Below, one piece after another: positions 7,288 to 15,554 of a DNA stretch of 18,230 bases. The notes under the pieces were generated by a model. The model was not told where the DNA came from, searched no databases, and saw only the letters and a list, made by a program, of their open reading frames with translations. Every line of letters begins with the position of its first letter. The stretch's first letter is position 1. Source of the DNA: JACKBJ01 sp964549495 (GTDB lineage Bacteria; Chloroflexota; Anaerolineae; Epilineales; Epilineaceae); NCBI GenBank assembly GCA_964549495.1, contig CAZJWJ010000100.1, forward strand, positions 1 through 18,230. The letters are read 5' to 3'. Both the position numbers and the translations under genes were made by a program.

Positions 7288-9909
7288 CTACTCGAGTTTG
7301 TGGAGTCCCAGGCGATCGTAGCGATAACGCCTCGGCCCCATTCTGAAGTCGAACCGGCCCGGCGCTCGCTGCCCGATCTCGGGCTCGGCGTCGGCCGGAA
7401 TATCACGCGCCAAATGCGCCGCGATGGCGATCCGCTGAACCGCAGTCCCGAAAGGCCCCTCGATCTCCGGGAGGGTCACTGCGCGATCCGAAGCTCCCAA
7501 GCGCGTGGCGACACGCCGCTCGAGCATGCCGCTGGGGAACGCGAATTCGCCGTACTGCGCTTGCCGATCGACCAAGTTGCCCGCGCCGGCCACCGCCTGA
7601 GCCGCCAGCTGGCCTTCGACCCAACGCCCGTGTCGTTCCCAGTGCCCGCCTAGCTCGGCCACCAAGGCGGCCAAGGCCGCGGGGTGTGTCGCATCCTCGA
7701 CCAGACTTCGGCTCATCTCCGGAATGGTCCACTGCGGATGCCGCTCGATACATCGAAGTGAAGCCTCGAGAATTCGAAGGTCCTCGTAGACGGTTCCGAT
7801 CCCGTGGTGCCCGCGCGCCGAATCGTCCGGGCGGATCGAGACGCCAAGGTCTCGATCCTCCGGGGTGAGGACCACCAGTCGCGCGCGCCGGTAGGCCCGC
7901 GGTCTATCCGCGATCTGATGCCGATGGAGCCGGCCCGCGCGTTGCAGAAGCACATCGATCGGGCAGAGATCGCTGATCATGAAGTCGGCGTCGAGGTCGA
8001 GGCTCTGCTGGACCGTCTGCGTGGCCACGGCCACACATCCATGGCTGCCGCGCCCCTTGCCGAATTCGGTCTCGATCGCGGCGTCCAACAAGCGGCGATC
8101 CTCGCGAGCGAATCGAGAATGGTGCGGACAGGCTTGTCCTTGACAGGTCCAGAGCAGGTGGCGCAGCCCTCGTTGCTCGGCCAAGGCTTCGATCGCCTCC
8201 TGGGTCCGAACACAATCATCGACGAGATTGCGGATCACCAGCACGTGGGCTCCGTCGGCCGCTGCGTCGAGCGCGGCCTCGGCCACCGCCTCGGGCCGAT
8301 CGGCGATGCCCGCTACCGATAGGTCCATGCTCTTGGGATTGCCGGGTGCGCGCACTGCAAGCTCCTGCGGCTCTCGAGCCGGGGCTGGCCAACTCGTGAT
8401 CAGTGGGTATCCGAGCGCCTTGGCCGGCTCCAACTCGGGCAGCCTGCTGGCGACACCGGCCGCGTTCAGCAGGCGGCTCCTGGCCGACGCGCCGAGGGTG
8501 GCCGACATCAGCAGCGCGTATCCGCCGGAGCGAAGGTGGGTCTCGAGCACGGCCTCGAGCAGGCGCGCCATGTACATATCCGAAGCATGCACTTCGTCGA
8601 CCACCAACAGCTGTCGCATGAGCGAGCTGCTGCGGAGATGCGCGTGGCTCACGACGAGGGTCGAAAGGAGCACTTGATCGATCGTGCCCACCGCGATGCT
8701 GGCAGCCAGGAATCGCTTCGGGTTCTCCGCTGCCCAGCCCCGATAGCGGTATCGATCCGCGGAATCATCGCTCCACAGCACCTCGAAGGGGGCCAGCAGC
8801 TGCCCGCTGGTGTCGTCGACTTGTAGGTAGTCGGGTACGGCGAGAACGACCGGTGGCCGGCACGCTGGATCGGGAAAGGCGCGTGCCACGGCCTCGACCA
8901 CGCGGCGGTGCATCTGTGTTGCCGCGGTGCGCGTGGGCAGGGCAAAGTACATGCCGTCTACCCTGCCGCGCCGAAACAGTTCCAGAAACCGACCGATCGC
9001 CGCCTCCGTCTTCCCGGAGCCGGTCTCGGCCTCCAGGATGTCGATACCTCCCAACTCGCCGACCGGAGCATCGACGAGCTGGGACTGGGTCTCGTAGGGT
9101 CGGTGATCGGAGATGAGCTGGAAGCTGGGTAAGGAGGGAAGGGTCGATCGGGCGGGGCCGGCGTCCAAGCCCGTGGCGGCGACGACCTCGCGTGCGCGCA
9201 TCCGGGCGAAGTCCATTCGGTCTGGATCCTCTGTTTCACCGAAAGGGAAGAACTTGGTGTTCGATCCCATCCAGTCAGCCAACTGGACCAGACCGGCGAA
9301 TCCATGCTGGAACTCCGCGTTGGCTGGCAGGGCGAGTCCGTCATGGCCTTCGGCCTCCGGAAACCACTCGATCGCCTTGCCTGCCAGGTCGCGGATGCCG
9401 TCGAAGGGATCCATGCCGCGCCACGACCTCCAAGGCGTCGAGTCCGGGTCGAAATGCAGCCGATAGGGCTTGCCGTGATGGCAGATCGCGGCGACGAAGA
9501 GCCGCCCGCAGGCCTCCGCCGTCTCCCCCCAGACGGCGAAGCGCTCCGGCTGCAGCACTTCGTAGAGTCGGCCGCTCACGCCCCGTCCGCCACCGGCCAG
9601 CAGCGATAGCACCTCGGTCACGTGACCACGCGTGAAGGGCGGGCGGACCAGGGCCTTGTTCTGAAAGCCTACGTTGAACTTGCCCACATCGTGCAAGGCC
9701 GCCAAGAAGCAGAGGCGGGCGACCTGTACCGTGTCCAGGTCCTCGAGATTTCCAAGCCTGGCCAAGCGCGATCGCAGCAGGCTCGTCTGCAACAAGACCT
9801 CGCAACAGGCCGCGACGTCCGCGCTGTGATGTTCGAGTGGATGCCAGGCACGCAGCGCCCCCGGTTTGCCCTCGAGCTTGGCCCAGTAGCCCGTCGGCGA
9901 TCCTTGCAT
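7288..9909 (-). CDS. cas3: Cas3 HD nuclease-helicase, type I-E
   Basis: This 873-residue single-chain Cas3 degrades target DNA after recruitment by Cascade. N-terminal HD nuclease: H28 (LEHHSADVA), H73-D74 (ALHDVGKFNVGFQNK), H144-H145 (AICHHGKPYR) and D212 (ADWMGSN) provide the metal ligands. SF2 helicase: Walker A AETGSGKT (294-301), DEVH box (438-441 in LLVVDEVHASDMY), motif III SAT (469-471), and motif VI QRAGRLHRH (656-664). No motif is missing and the length is normal, so the protein is probably active. ATG at 9909 is the first in-frame start with a normal N-terminus; the upstream AAGGG is 13 bases away and weak. First gene of the cas operon. Confidence 0.97.
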   Translation of the reverse strand: MQGSPTGYWAKLEGKPGALRAWHPLEHHSADVAACCEVLLQTSLLRSRLARLGNLEDLDTVQVARLCFLAALHDVGKFNVGFQNKALVRPPFTRGHVTEVLSLLAGGGRGVSGRLYEVLQPERFAVWGETAEACGRLFVAAICHHGKPYRLHFDPDSTPWRSWRGMDPFDGIRDLAGKAIEWFPEAEGHDGLALPANAEFQHGFAGLVQLADWMGSNTKFFPFGETEDPDRMDFARMRAREVVAATGLDAGPARSTLPSLPSFQLISDHRPYETQSQLVDAPVGELGGIDILEAETGSGKTEAAIGRFLELFRRGRVDGMYFALPTRTAATQMHRRVVEAVARAFPDPACRPPVVLAVPDYLQVDDTSGQLLAPFEVLWSDDSADRYRYRGWAAENPKRFLAASIAVGTIDQVLLSTLVVSHAHLRSSSLMRQLLVVDEVHASDMYMARLLEAVLETHLRSGGYALLMSATLGASARSRLLNAAGVASRLPELEPAKALGYPLITSWPAPAREPQELAVRAPGNPKSMDLSVAGIADRPEAVAEAALDAAADGAHVLVIRNLVDDCVRTQEAIEALAEQRGLRHLLWTCQGQACPHHSRFAREDRRLLDAAIETEFGKGRGSHGCVAVATQTVQQSLDLDADFMISDLCPIDVLLQRAGRLHRHQIADRPRAYRRARLVVLTPEDRDLGVSIRPDDSARGHHGIGTVYEDLRILEASLRCIERHPQWTIPEMSRSLVEDATHPAALAALVAELGGHWERHGRWVEGQLAAQAVAGAGNLVDRQAQYGEFAFPSGMLERRVATRLGASDRAVTLPEIEGPFGTAVQRIAIAAHLARDIPADAEPEIGQRAPGRFDFRMGPRRYRYDRLGLHKLE

Positions 9910-10213
9910 CTACGGTGTCGCACCCTTCTAGCTGGCTCTGGTCCTCGTGGTGACCGCGCAAGGACCATCGCATCCCGATGCGGTTGTGGCATCCCGACTA
10001 ACCGCAATGGAATAGAGAATAACATCAATGCGCAGCAGTGATCGACTGATAGGCGGTCACGAAGCGGACATCTTTCCGGTGCATCGCGATCAACAGCCAA
10101 GCGCGCCTTTTCCGCACTCTCCAATTGGACAGAGGGCCGGCTCGCGCCTACCCTGCCGTTCTACCTGCGCCTCGCCCGCCCCGGCGAGCCGTCATCCTGT
10201 CAAGGAGCCCCCC
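9910..10213. promoter_or_regulatory. Divergent intergenic region upstream of cas3
   Basis: This 304-base gap separates cas3 (minus) from a lipoprotein gene (plus) and must hold both promoters. Read on the minus strand, an AT-rich patch (about 10005-10030) is the likeliest place for the cas promoter, although I cannot pick a good -10/-35 pair. Just downstream are two direct copies of TCGGGATGC (plus-strand GCATCCCGA at 9970-9978 and 9989-9997), 19 bases apart. The copy nearer cas3 lies inside a perfect inverted repeat CGCATC-CC-GATGCG (9969-9982). Position and two-turn spacing suggest a repressor or activator site. I see no gene here. Confidence 0.45.
10127..10154 (+). promoter_or_regulatory. 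Candidate promoter of the 10214 lipoprotein gene
   Basis: TTGGAC (10127-10132) and TACCCT (10149-10154) are separated by 16 bases, 60 bases before the start codon. The match to the sigma-70 consensus is only moderate, so this is a weak call made from position and spacing alone. Confidence 0.25.
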
Positions 10214-10813
10214 ATGTCCCAGACGCATGCCCTTCGCGAACTCTCCAAATCGCTGACCTGCCTGCTCGTCCTGCTCTGCCTGACCGCCTGCGGCGGCGCC
10301 GAACCCGATGCCGAGCCCACGCTGGTACCGCCCACCGAGGATGCCGCGGCGACCTCCGAGTCCGACCCGGCGAGCGAGCAGCCAGCGACCGACGCCCCGA
10401 CCGACCTGCCCACCGAGGCGGTCACCGAAGCCCCGACCGAAGTCCCGACGGAGGCGCCGACCGAGCTGCCGACCGAGCCGCCCGCACCCACGGCCGTGCC
10501 GGGCAGTCTGACGCCCGATGCCAGCCCCGCCCCCTCGGCCACGCCCGAGCCCGACTGGTTCGTCGAGTTCTACCCCGACAACTGGGACTATCAGCTGGAC
10601 GAGGACCAACTCTGCGCCGGCGTCAACTGGCGCAGCGCCGGCGTCACCGAGCTGGTCTTCGGCCGCGAGGGCTTCTCGAGCGAGCCGGTCGAAGCCGAGG
10701 GCCGCAAGGGCGACATCTGCTTCCCGGAACGGGACGCCACCTTCTGGCTCGAGTACCGCCTGCCGGATGGGCAGGTCGAGCGCAAGACCTTCACCCTCGA
10801 TCGGGAGAAATAG
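10214..10813 (+). CDS. Lipoprotein with PTE-rich linker and small beta domain
   Basis: 199 residues. A signal sequence ends in the lipobox LTAC with the lipidated Cys at C26. Residues 30-112 are a low-complexity linker built from PTE-x-PTE and APTD/APTE units, probably a flexible spacer away from the membrane. Residues 113-199 form a compact domain with two cysteines (C134, C169) and alternating hydrophobic strands (WFVEFYPDNWDYQL, TELVFGREGF, ATFWLEYRLPDG), which I would guess to be Ig-like; I do not recognise a named family. The ATG at 10214 is chosen over an open frame beginning at 10028 because AAGGAG lies six bases upstream and the signal peptide starts here. Divergent from cas3; no functional link to CRISPR is visible. 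Confidence 0.85.
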   Translation: MSQTHALRELSKSLTCLLVLLCLTACGGAEPDAEPTLVPPTEDAAATSESDPASEQPATDAPTDLPTEAVTEAPTEVPTEAPTELPTEPPAPTAVPGSLTPDASPAPSATPEPDWFVEFYPDNWDYQLDEDQLCAGVNWRSAGVTELVFGREGFSSEPVEAEGRKGDICFPERDATFWLEYRLPDGQVERKTFTLDREK

Positions 10814-10899
10814 GCTTCGACCAGGCACTGCCTGCCTGCAGCCCAACCTCCAGTTCCCTCGAGCAGGCGACGGACGGGCCTGATTGACGGGACTCGCCG

Positions 10900-11204
10900 C
10901 TACGGGCAGCTCGAGAGCCGGCCGGCGATCTGGCGGTAGATGGCGCCGAGGTCCTCGCCATCCGGGGAGTGAAAGTACATGCTCGGCTGACTGGCCACGC
11001 CCTCCAAGAGGGGGCGCAGCACGTCGTCACCCAGTCCCAAGCCGATGGTGAAGACCCGCGTGCCGGCGCTCTTGGCCCGCTCGGCCAGCTGCAGGACCGT
11101 GCATTCCTGGCGCGGGCATTCTGGATGCGCGCTGCCCGGCCCGAAGGGCACCCGGTTGGGCAGGCCGTCGGTCAAGAGGATCATCACCGGCGCGTTGGGC
11201 TGTA
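10900..11204 (-). pseudogene. C-terminal VWA fragment
   Basis: Out of frame with the preceding fragment. It encodes the last part of a VWA domain: PVMILLTDGLPN (the TDG metal-site Asp), AERAKSAGTRVFTIGLGLGDDVL, and a C-terminal YFHSPDGEDLGAIYRQIAGRL helix common in secreted VWA proteins. The upstream half of the domain is missing from this frame, so it is a remnant rather than a gene. Confidence 0.6.
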
Positions 11205-11753
11205 GGCGCGCGCCGCGGCGATGGCGGCCCGGTTCTTGGCCTGCCCGCCCGGCTCGACCGGGCGCAGCATGGAGGTCGAGCGGTCGAGCACCAAGACCAC
11301 GTCGCTGTGGTAGGCATCCGGCCGGCAGTACTTGTCGCGGCGGACGAAGGGTAGGTAGATCGGCTCCGGCGTGGACGTGACCGTCGCCGTCGGGGTGGGG
11401 CTGAGCGCGGGGGTGGCCGCCGGCCCACAGAGCGTTTCCACGTCGCCCAGCCCGTTGGCCTTGCCGAAGTTGATGCCGCGCCGCATGGCGTAGAGCTCGA
11501 CCCGCCGCGTGTTGGCGCCCGAGAGCGCATCGAACCAGCCGGCACGGCCGGATCTGTACTGGAAGGGGCTGAGCATGCTGGTGACCACCTCGCCCGGCCG
11601 CTCCAGCCAGGCCAGGCCGCCGAAGCCGGTCTCCGGATGCCCGTCCCAGGTCTGACCCACGCCGCGGCTGGCATCCTGACCGAAGTGCTCGAAGTCGGGA
11701 TCGATGGACCAGCCTTCGGCCCCGGGACGGGCGATCAGGACATCGCCGCCCTG
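11184..11753 (-). pseudogene. Middle fragment of the decayed VWA protein
   Basis: Same frame as the 11754-12821 part, beyond its amber stop. It encodes the end of the beta-rich domain (GFGGLAWLERPGEVVTSMLSP, FGKANGLGDVETLC), a Thr/Pro linker (SPTPTATVTSTPEP), the IYLPFVRR motif and the first third of a VWA domain with an intact DRSTS metal motif. The frame ends at TGA 11186-11184 shortly after the deletion junction. It has no ribosome binding site that I trust, so it is probably not translated on its own. Confidence 0.6.
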
Positions 11754-12821
11754 CTAACCGTTCTTCTCATCCGGTGGCAGTTGGCCGTCCACGTTGAAGA
11801 GCACCGTGTCGCCATGCCGATCGCGCAGGCCCAGCAGCATGTCGCCGGCCGAGGTGAACTGGATGTCGGTCAGCCAGGGCTGGGGCCAGATGAACATCCG
11901 GCCGTCTAGGGTCTCGCGATGATCCGAATGCCAAGGCATCCAGCCCGCATCCACCTGGTAATGCGGTCCCTGCCATTCGTAGTCCAGGTCGAAGTGCAGC
12001 TCCAGATGCATGTCGCCGCCCTGCAGGTCGGAGCTGTAGACGAAGGCATCCAAGTCCCCGCGATCGCGGTCGACCGAGGCGTCGCGCACCAATCCGTGGT
12101 AGCGCCGGCCGCGCCAGGCCTTCAGCGCAAAGGGCCGCGCCTCGTCCTCGGCCCAGCCTTCGCCGGCCGCCCCGTGATCGAAGCTGTCCAGCAACCGGCC
12201 GTCGGCGACGCGGAAACGGTAGATGCGCCGCGCGGCCAGGTTCATCGCGAAGAGCAGGCTGCCGTCCTCGCTCAGATCGACGTCGCCCAGGCCAAGCCGG
12301 CCGGCCCCGTCCTGGCCGTCCAAATCGAAGCCGCCGGCATTGTCGAAGCCGCCGTGGATGTCCACGCCGGCATCCGGCACCTCGGCCCAGGGCGCTACGG
12401 CGCCGCTCTGCAGGTCGTAACGGTAGATCATCCCGGGCCCGCCCGGCCCGAAGCCGGAAGCGCGCTTGTGGAAGGCGCCGGCGAAGACGACCCGCTCGGC
12501 TGCGTGGTAGGCCAGTCCCCAGGTCGAGCCCATCTCCCGGTGCATGGCCAAATCGACGCGCTCCGGCGGCTCGCCTCCCGGTGCACGAAAGGCCACCAGG
12601 GCCCGTTCGTCGGGCTGCTGGCCCATCACGTACTGGCTGGTGACCAGGTAGGGGTTGACGGTCTGGCAGGCCGCCTCGAAGGCCGCGATGGGCGCCGGGT
12701 CCCCGGCGGTCGATGGCCGGGCCGGGCGGATTGCGATCAGCAGCGCGGTGCACAGGGCGGCCAGGACAAGCCCTGAACGCGGGATCGTGAGGCTGCCGGG
12801 GCGGAGCGCGTTGCGGTGCAT
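11754..12821 (-). CDS. N-terminal fragment of the decayed VWA protein
   Basis: The part of the broken gene that can still be translated: 355 residues from ATG 12821, which has GGAGG seven bases upstream. A hydrophobic segment (SGLVLAALCTALLIAI, 16-31) acts as signal peptide or anchor. The rest looks like a repeated-blade or beta-rich exported domain, with GMIYRYDLQSGAVAPW, LGLGDVDLSEDGSLLFAMNLAARRIYRF, and WLTDIQFTSAGDMLLGLRDRHGDTVLF, a pattern seen in propeller-like proteins. I infer beta-propeller architecture from these GDV-x-LSEDGS and DIQFTSAGD-type segments. Ends at an in-frame TAG that a single CAG to TAG change could have created. Whether the fragment is stable or functional is unknown. 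Confidence 0.65.
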   Translation of the reverse strand: MHRNALRPGSLTIPRSGLVLAALCTALLIAIRPARPSTAGDPAPIAAFEAACQTVNPYLVTSQYVMGQQPDERALVAFRAPGGEPPERVDLAMHREMGSTWGLAYHAAERVVFAGAFHKRASGFGPGGPGMIYRYDLQSGAVAPWAEVPDAGVDIHGGFDNAGGFDLDGQDGAGRLGLGDVDLSEDGSLLFAMNLAARRIYRFRVADGRLLDSFDHGAAGEGWAEDEARPFALKAWRGRRYHGLVRDASVDRDRGDLDAFVYSSDLQGGDMHLELHFDLDYEWQGPHYQVDAGWMPWHSDHRETLDGRMFIWPQPWLTDIQFTSAGDMLLGLRDRHGDTVLFNVDGQLPPDEKNG

Positions 12822-12918
12822 GACGGGGCCTCCAGCCAGTCATCTTCGGGAACCTTGGACGCGATCCGATCCGCATGGTCGATGGATGGTCAAGCGCGCT
12901 GCGGCCGGCAGCTCGAGA

Positions 12919-14379
12919 TCAAGCCAGGCCGATCAGCGGCAGGATCAAGCGCAAGCACAGGAAGGTGACCGCCCAGCCGATCAGGTCGATGAGCAGGCCG
13001 GCCTTCATCATCTCCCGCGGTGGGACCAAGCCCGAGCCGTAGACGATGGCGTTGGGCGGGGTGCTGATGGGCATCATGAAGCCCAGGCTGGCGCCCAGCG
13101 CCACGCCCAGCACCGGCGGCACCGGGCTGACGCCGGCCACCTGGGCCACCCCCAGCACCACCGGCACCAGGATGCTGGCCGAGGCGGTGTTGCTGGCGAT
13201 CTCGCTGAGCAGGATGGCCGCCGCCACCGCGATGGCGGTCAGGGTCCACAGCGCGCCGGGACGGATCAGTGCGGTCACCGCATGCCCTACGGTCTCGGGC
13301 AAGCCGGAGCCGGCCATGGCCCTCCCCAGCGCGATGCCACCCCCGAAGAGCACGATGGTGCCCCAGTCGATGGCCGCCGCCTCGCGCCAGCGCAGGCGCT
13401 GGCCCTCGCCGGCCGGCAAGACGAAGAGCAGAAAGGCCCCGACCACGGCGCCGGTCGCCAGGGTCAGCCGCTCGGTCATCCAAATCGCCGCCGGCGCATC
13501 GGCGCCAAACAGCAGGTTGCCCAGATCGGGCGCCATCCAGAGCAGGGTGGCGACGCTGAAGGCGATGAGCGTGTTGCGTTCGGCGACCGAGACCGGGCCC
13601 AGCTCACTCAGACGTCGATGAGCCAGGTCCAGGTCGATGTGTAGATCGGCATCGCCCACGCGATACAAGCGCATCAACACCACCCAGCAGGCCCAGAGCA
13701 TGATCAGCGTGATCGGCATGGCGAAGAGGGCCCACTGCAGAAAGCCGATGCGGATCCCTTCGGCGCTGGACAGCAGGCTCAGGCCGATGAGGTTGGGCGG
13801 TGTGCCCACCGGCACGCCCACCGCCACGCTCGAGCCCCAGGTGAGCAACAGCATCACCGCCAGGGCCATCGGCGATCCGCGCTGGCTCTGGCCCAGGGCG
13901 CCCAGTAGGCCCAGGCCGATGGGCAAGAGCATGGCGGTGGTGGCGGTGTTGGACAGGATCAGCGACACCCCGCAGCCGATGGCGCCCAGCGTGAAGAGCA
14001 GCCGGCCCGGCGTGCCGCAGGCCCAAGGCCGGGCCAGCATCTGCCAAGCCAGGCGCTCGCCCAGACGCGAGACCTCCATGGCCCGTGCCAAGAGGAAGCT
14101 GCCGATGAAGAGCGCGATGATCGGGTCCCCGAAGGCACCAAAGGCCAAGTCCTCGTCGACACCGGCCACCAGCACCAAGAGCGCGGTGGCCGCCAGCGCG
14201 GTCATCGGCAAGGGGATGGGCTCGGTGATCCACCAGACCACCGCCAGCGCGAAGACCGCGCCCACCGAACGCTGCGCTTCCGGTAGCGGCGCCAGCGCCA
14301 GCCACAGCAGGAAACCGGCGGCCGGGCCGGACACCAGGCCGGCCCAGCGACGGGTACTGCTATTTTCGATCCTAGGCAT
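12919..14379 (-). CDS. DASS/SLC13 family sodium-coupled anion transporter
   Basis: 486 residues with about a dozen hydrophobic segments. The two SNT motifs that bind sodium and substrate in the divalent anion:Na+ symporter family are present: SNTATTAML at 143-151 and SNTASASIL at 396-404. Each is followed by its partner motif: GTPPNLIGLSLL (192-203) and ISTPPNAIVYGSG (438-450). The protein should sit in the inner membrane and import dicarboxylates or a related anion (sulfate is possible in this family); the substrate cannot be read from sequence. ATG at 14379 has GGGAG 14 and GGGA 8 bases upstream. Downstream, 97 bases separate it from the decayed VWA gene in the same direction; upstream it is divergent from the excalibur lipoprotein. 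Confidence 0.92.
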   Translation of the reverse strand: MPRIENSSTRRWAGLVSGPAAGFLLWLALAPLPEAQRSVGAVFALAVVWWITEPIPLPMTALAATALLVLVAGVDEDLAFGAFGDPIIALFIGSFLLARAMEVSRLGERLAWQMLARPWACGTPGRLLFTLGAIGCGVSLILSNTATTAMLLPIGLGLLGALGQSQRGSPMALAVMLLLTWGSSVAVGVPVGTPPNLIGLSLLSSAEGIRIGFLQWALFAMPITLIMLWACWVVLMRLYRVGDADLHIDLDLAHRRLSELGPVSVAERNTLIAFSVATLLWMAPDLGNLLFGADAPAAIWMTERLTLATGAVVGAFLLFVLPAGEGQRLRWREAAAIDWGTIVLFGGGIALGRAMAGSGLPETVGHAVTALIRPGALWTLTAIAVAAAILLSEIASNTASASILVPVVLGVAQVAGVSPVPPVLGVALGASLGFMMPISTPPNAIVYGSGLVPPREMMKAGLLIDLIGWAVTFLCLRLILPLIGLA

Positions 14380-14640
14380 GCATTCCCACTCCCGGCCTCG
14401 ATCTCGATCCCACCGGCCGCAAGCCTATCGCGGACGACGGCCGCTCGCCACCACCCTGCGACGAGTGCCGACCCTGGCCGGCTGACCAGGCCCGTGCCGG
14501 CGGGCGGCTCGACTCGCCGGCGGCGACGGATGCTCGAGCCCATTCTGTTGCGCTTCCTGCAACGACTTCACAGCAAGATTCCAAGGCAGTAGCATGCAGC
14601 CAATCCACGACCGGCGTTCGACGAGACAGAGGAGCAAGAC
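14380..14640. other. Divergent intergenic region, no gene seen
   Basis: 261 bases between the transporter and the excalibur lipoprotein, which diverge from here. Both promoters must lie within it, but no convincing -10/-35 pair stands out. A small stem GTTGC-GCAAC with a seven-base loop is at 14547-14563. Long open frames across this stretch are continuations of antisense shadows. Confidence 0.4.
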
Positions 14641-15303
14641 ATGTCTATACAAGGTACAAGACGGCAACGCAACTCCATCGGCCGTGGCCTGCTGATCGCG
14701 ATCGCGCTGTTCGCCGGCGCCTGCGGGTCGGAAGAAGAAGGCTCAGACGTCGAAACGTCGCCGACGGTGGAGTCGGTCCCGGTAAGCACCTTGCCTATGG
14801 CCGAAGACCTGCCGACCGATCCACCGCCGACACCCAGCCAGCCGCCGGCCACCGAAGCCGCAACCGCCACGGACGAACCGACGGCGCTACCGGCCAGCCC
14901 GACGCCCCTTCCGCCGACCGCGGCCGCCTCGACCGAGGCACCGGCCCCCGCCCTGTTGTCCTACGACCCCGACCCCAACGTAGACGCCAACTGCGACGAC
15001 TTCCCGACGCGCGAGGAAGCCATCGCCTGGTGGATCGTGCACCGTGGCGAGGGCCACGAGAATCCTGGCGGGCTGGATGGGGATGGCGACGGCGAGGTCT
15101 GCGAGCAAGGCAGCTCGGGCGGCAGCGATGCGGCGCCACCCCCACCACCGGAACCCGCGGCGCCGGCCATCGCTTGCAGCGGACATCGGACCTGCGGCAC
15201 CTTCTCGACCCAAGGTGAGGCCCAGGCCTACTGGGAAGCCTGCGGCCGGCCAGGCAGCATGGACCGCGATGATGACGGTGTGGTCTGCGAGAGCCTGCCT
15301 TAG
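14641..15303 (+). CDS. Lipoprotein with two excalibur calcium-binding domains
   Basis: 220 residues. The signal sequence ends in the lipobox FAGAC (C28), followed by a Thr/Pro/Ala-rich linker (35-105). Two excalibur domains follow: C118...GDGDGEVC154 and C179...DRDDDGVVC216, each with the DxDxDGxxC calcium-loop plus cysteine signature, separated by a PPPPPEPAAPA spacer. Excalibur domains are found on extracellular bacterial proteins, often next to nucleases or peptidases; here there is no catalytic domain, so a binding role is the most that can be said. ATG 14641 has GAGGAG six bases upstream. The stop codon TAG (15301-15303) is split by the insertion of the MITE-like element, which supplies its final G. 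Confidence 0.88.
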   Translation: MSIQGTRRQRNSIGRGLLIAIALFAGACGSEEEGSDVETSPTVESVPVSTLPMAEDLPTDPPPTPSQPPATEAATATDEPTALPASPTPLPPTAAASTEAPAPALLSYDPDPNVDANCDDFPTREEAIAWWIVHRGEGHENPGGLDGDGDGEVCEQGSSGGSDAAPPPPPEPAAPAIACSGHRTCGTFSTQGEAQAYWEACGRPGSMDRDDDGVVCESLP

Positions 15304-15479
15304 AGCGTCTAACAATACCGACGCCGAGCGAGCCCGAGGGATCGAGTTCGCAGGCAAGTCGGGAGCGGCTGACGGCGCGGAGGCGTGGCAGCGCCACGCT
15401 GAGCACCGGCAGGCGCTTCCGGCGCAGCATGCGGGCGCGAGACCCGGGCGCAGCCGGCGGGAGGTATTGTTAGACGCTC
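15303..15479. mobile_element. MITE-like element, 177 bases, 17-base terminal inverted repeats
   Basis: Perfect terminal inverted repeats GAGCGTCTAACAATACC (15303-15319) and its reverse complement (15463-15479). TTA flanks both ends (15300-15302 and 15480-15482) as a probable target-site duplication, and CTTAG overlaps both junctions. A perfect central palindrome GCGTGGC-AGC-GCCACGC (15383-15399) is centred on 15391, the exact midpoint. There is no reading frame for a transposase. This is the layout of a non-autonomous element; the TNA-type duplication recalls IS5-family (IS1031 group) elements, but that link is inference. It sits between convergent genes (14641 plus, 15555 minus) and may serve as a terminator. 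Confidence 0.85.
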
Positions 15480-15554
15480 TTAGTGCTCGTTCAGCCCCTA
15501 GGACAGCGAAGATCGGACCGAGAGGAACTCCGTCGAAGCGGCAAGAACATCTGA

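Larger units (their letters stand above)
10900..12821 (-). pseudogene. Decayed surface protein with VWA domain (amber stop plus deletion/frameshift)
   Basis: One ancestral gene appears to cover this whole span. The frame from 12821 ends at TAG 11756-11754, but the same frame continues without another stop to 11184 and makes sense as protein across the TAG: ...LPPDEKNG, stop, QGGDVLIARPGAEGW.... It carries a Thr/Pro linker, IYLPFVRR and a VWA start (DVVLVLDRSTSM). At about 11200-11212 the reading breaks: after AAIAAARA the natural continuation LQPNAPVMILLTDGLPN lies in another frame and about 60 residues of the expected VWA middle are absent. That second frame ends at TAG 10902-10900 after GAIYRQIAGRLSSCP. 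TAG ends other genes here (cas2, cas3), so recoding is unlikely. Probable pseudogene; an assembly error cannot be excluded. Confidence 0.75.

Noticed and set aside
7272..7406. Earlier start for cse1
   Set aside because: It overlaps the cas3 3' end; the conserved N-terminus begins at the GTG 7271.
1221..9909. A novel or variant CRISPR subtype
   Set aside because: Gene order, gene content and motifs all fit standard type I-E; no extra gene is inserted in the operon.
10028..10213. Earlier start for the PTE-linker lipoprotein
   Set aside because: It would bury the signal peptide 62 residues inside the protein; the ribosome binding site and signal peptide point to 10214.
11754..11756. Programmed readthrough or amber recoding in the VWA gene
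   Set aside because: TAG ends cas2, cas3 and other genes here, and a second disabling lesion lies downstream, so decay is simpler.
13637..14485. 282-residue plus-strand frame opposite the transporter
   Set aside because: Its composition is that of an antisense shadow and the transporter on the other strand has clear family motifs.
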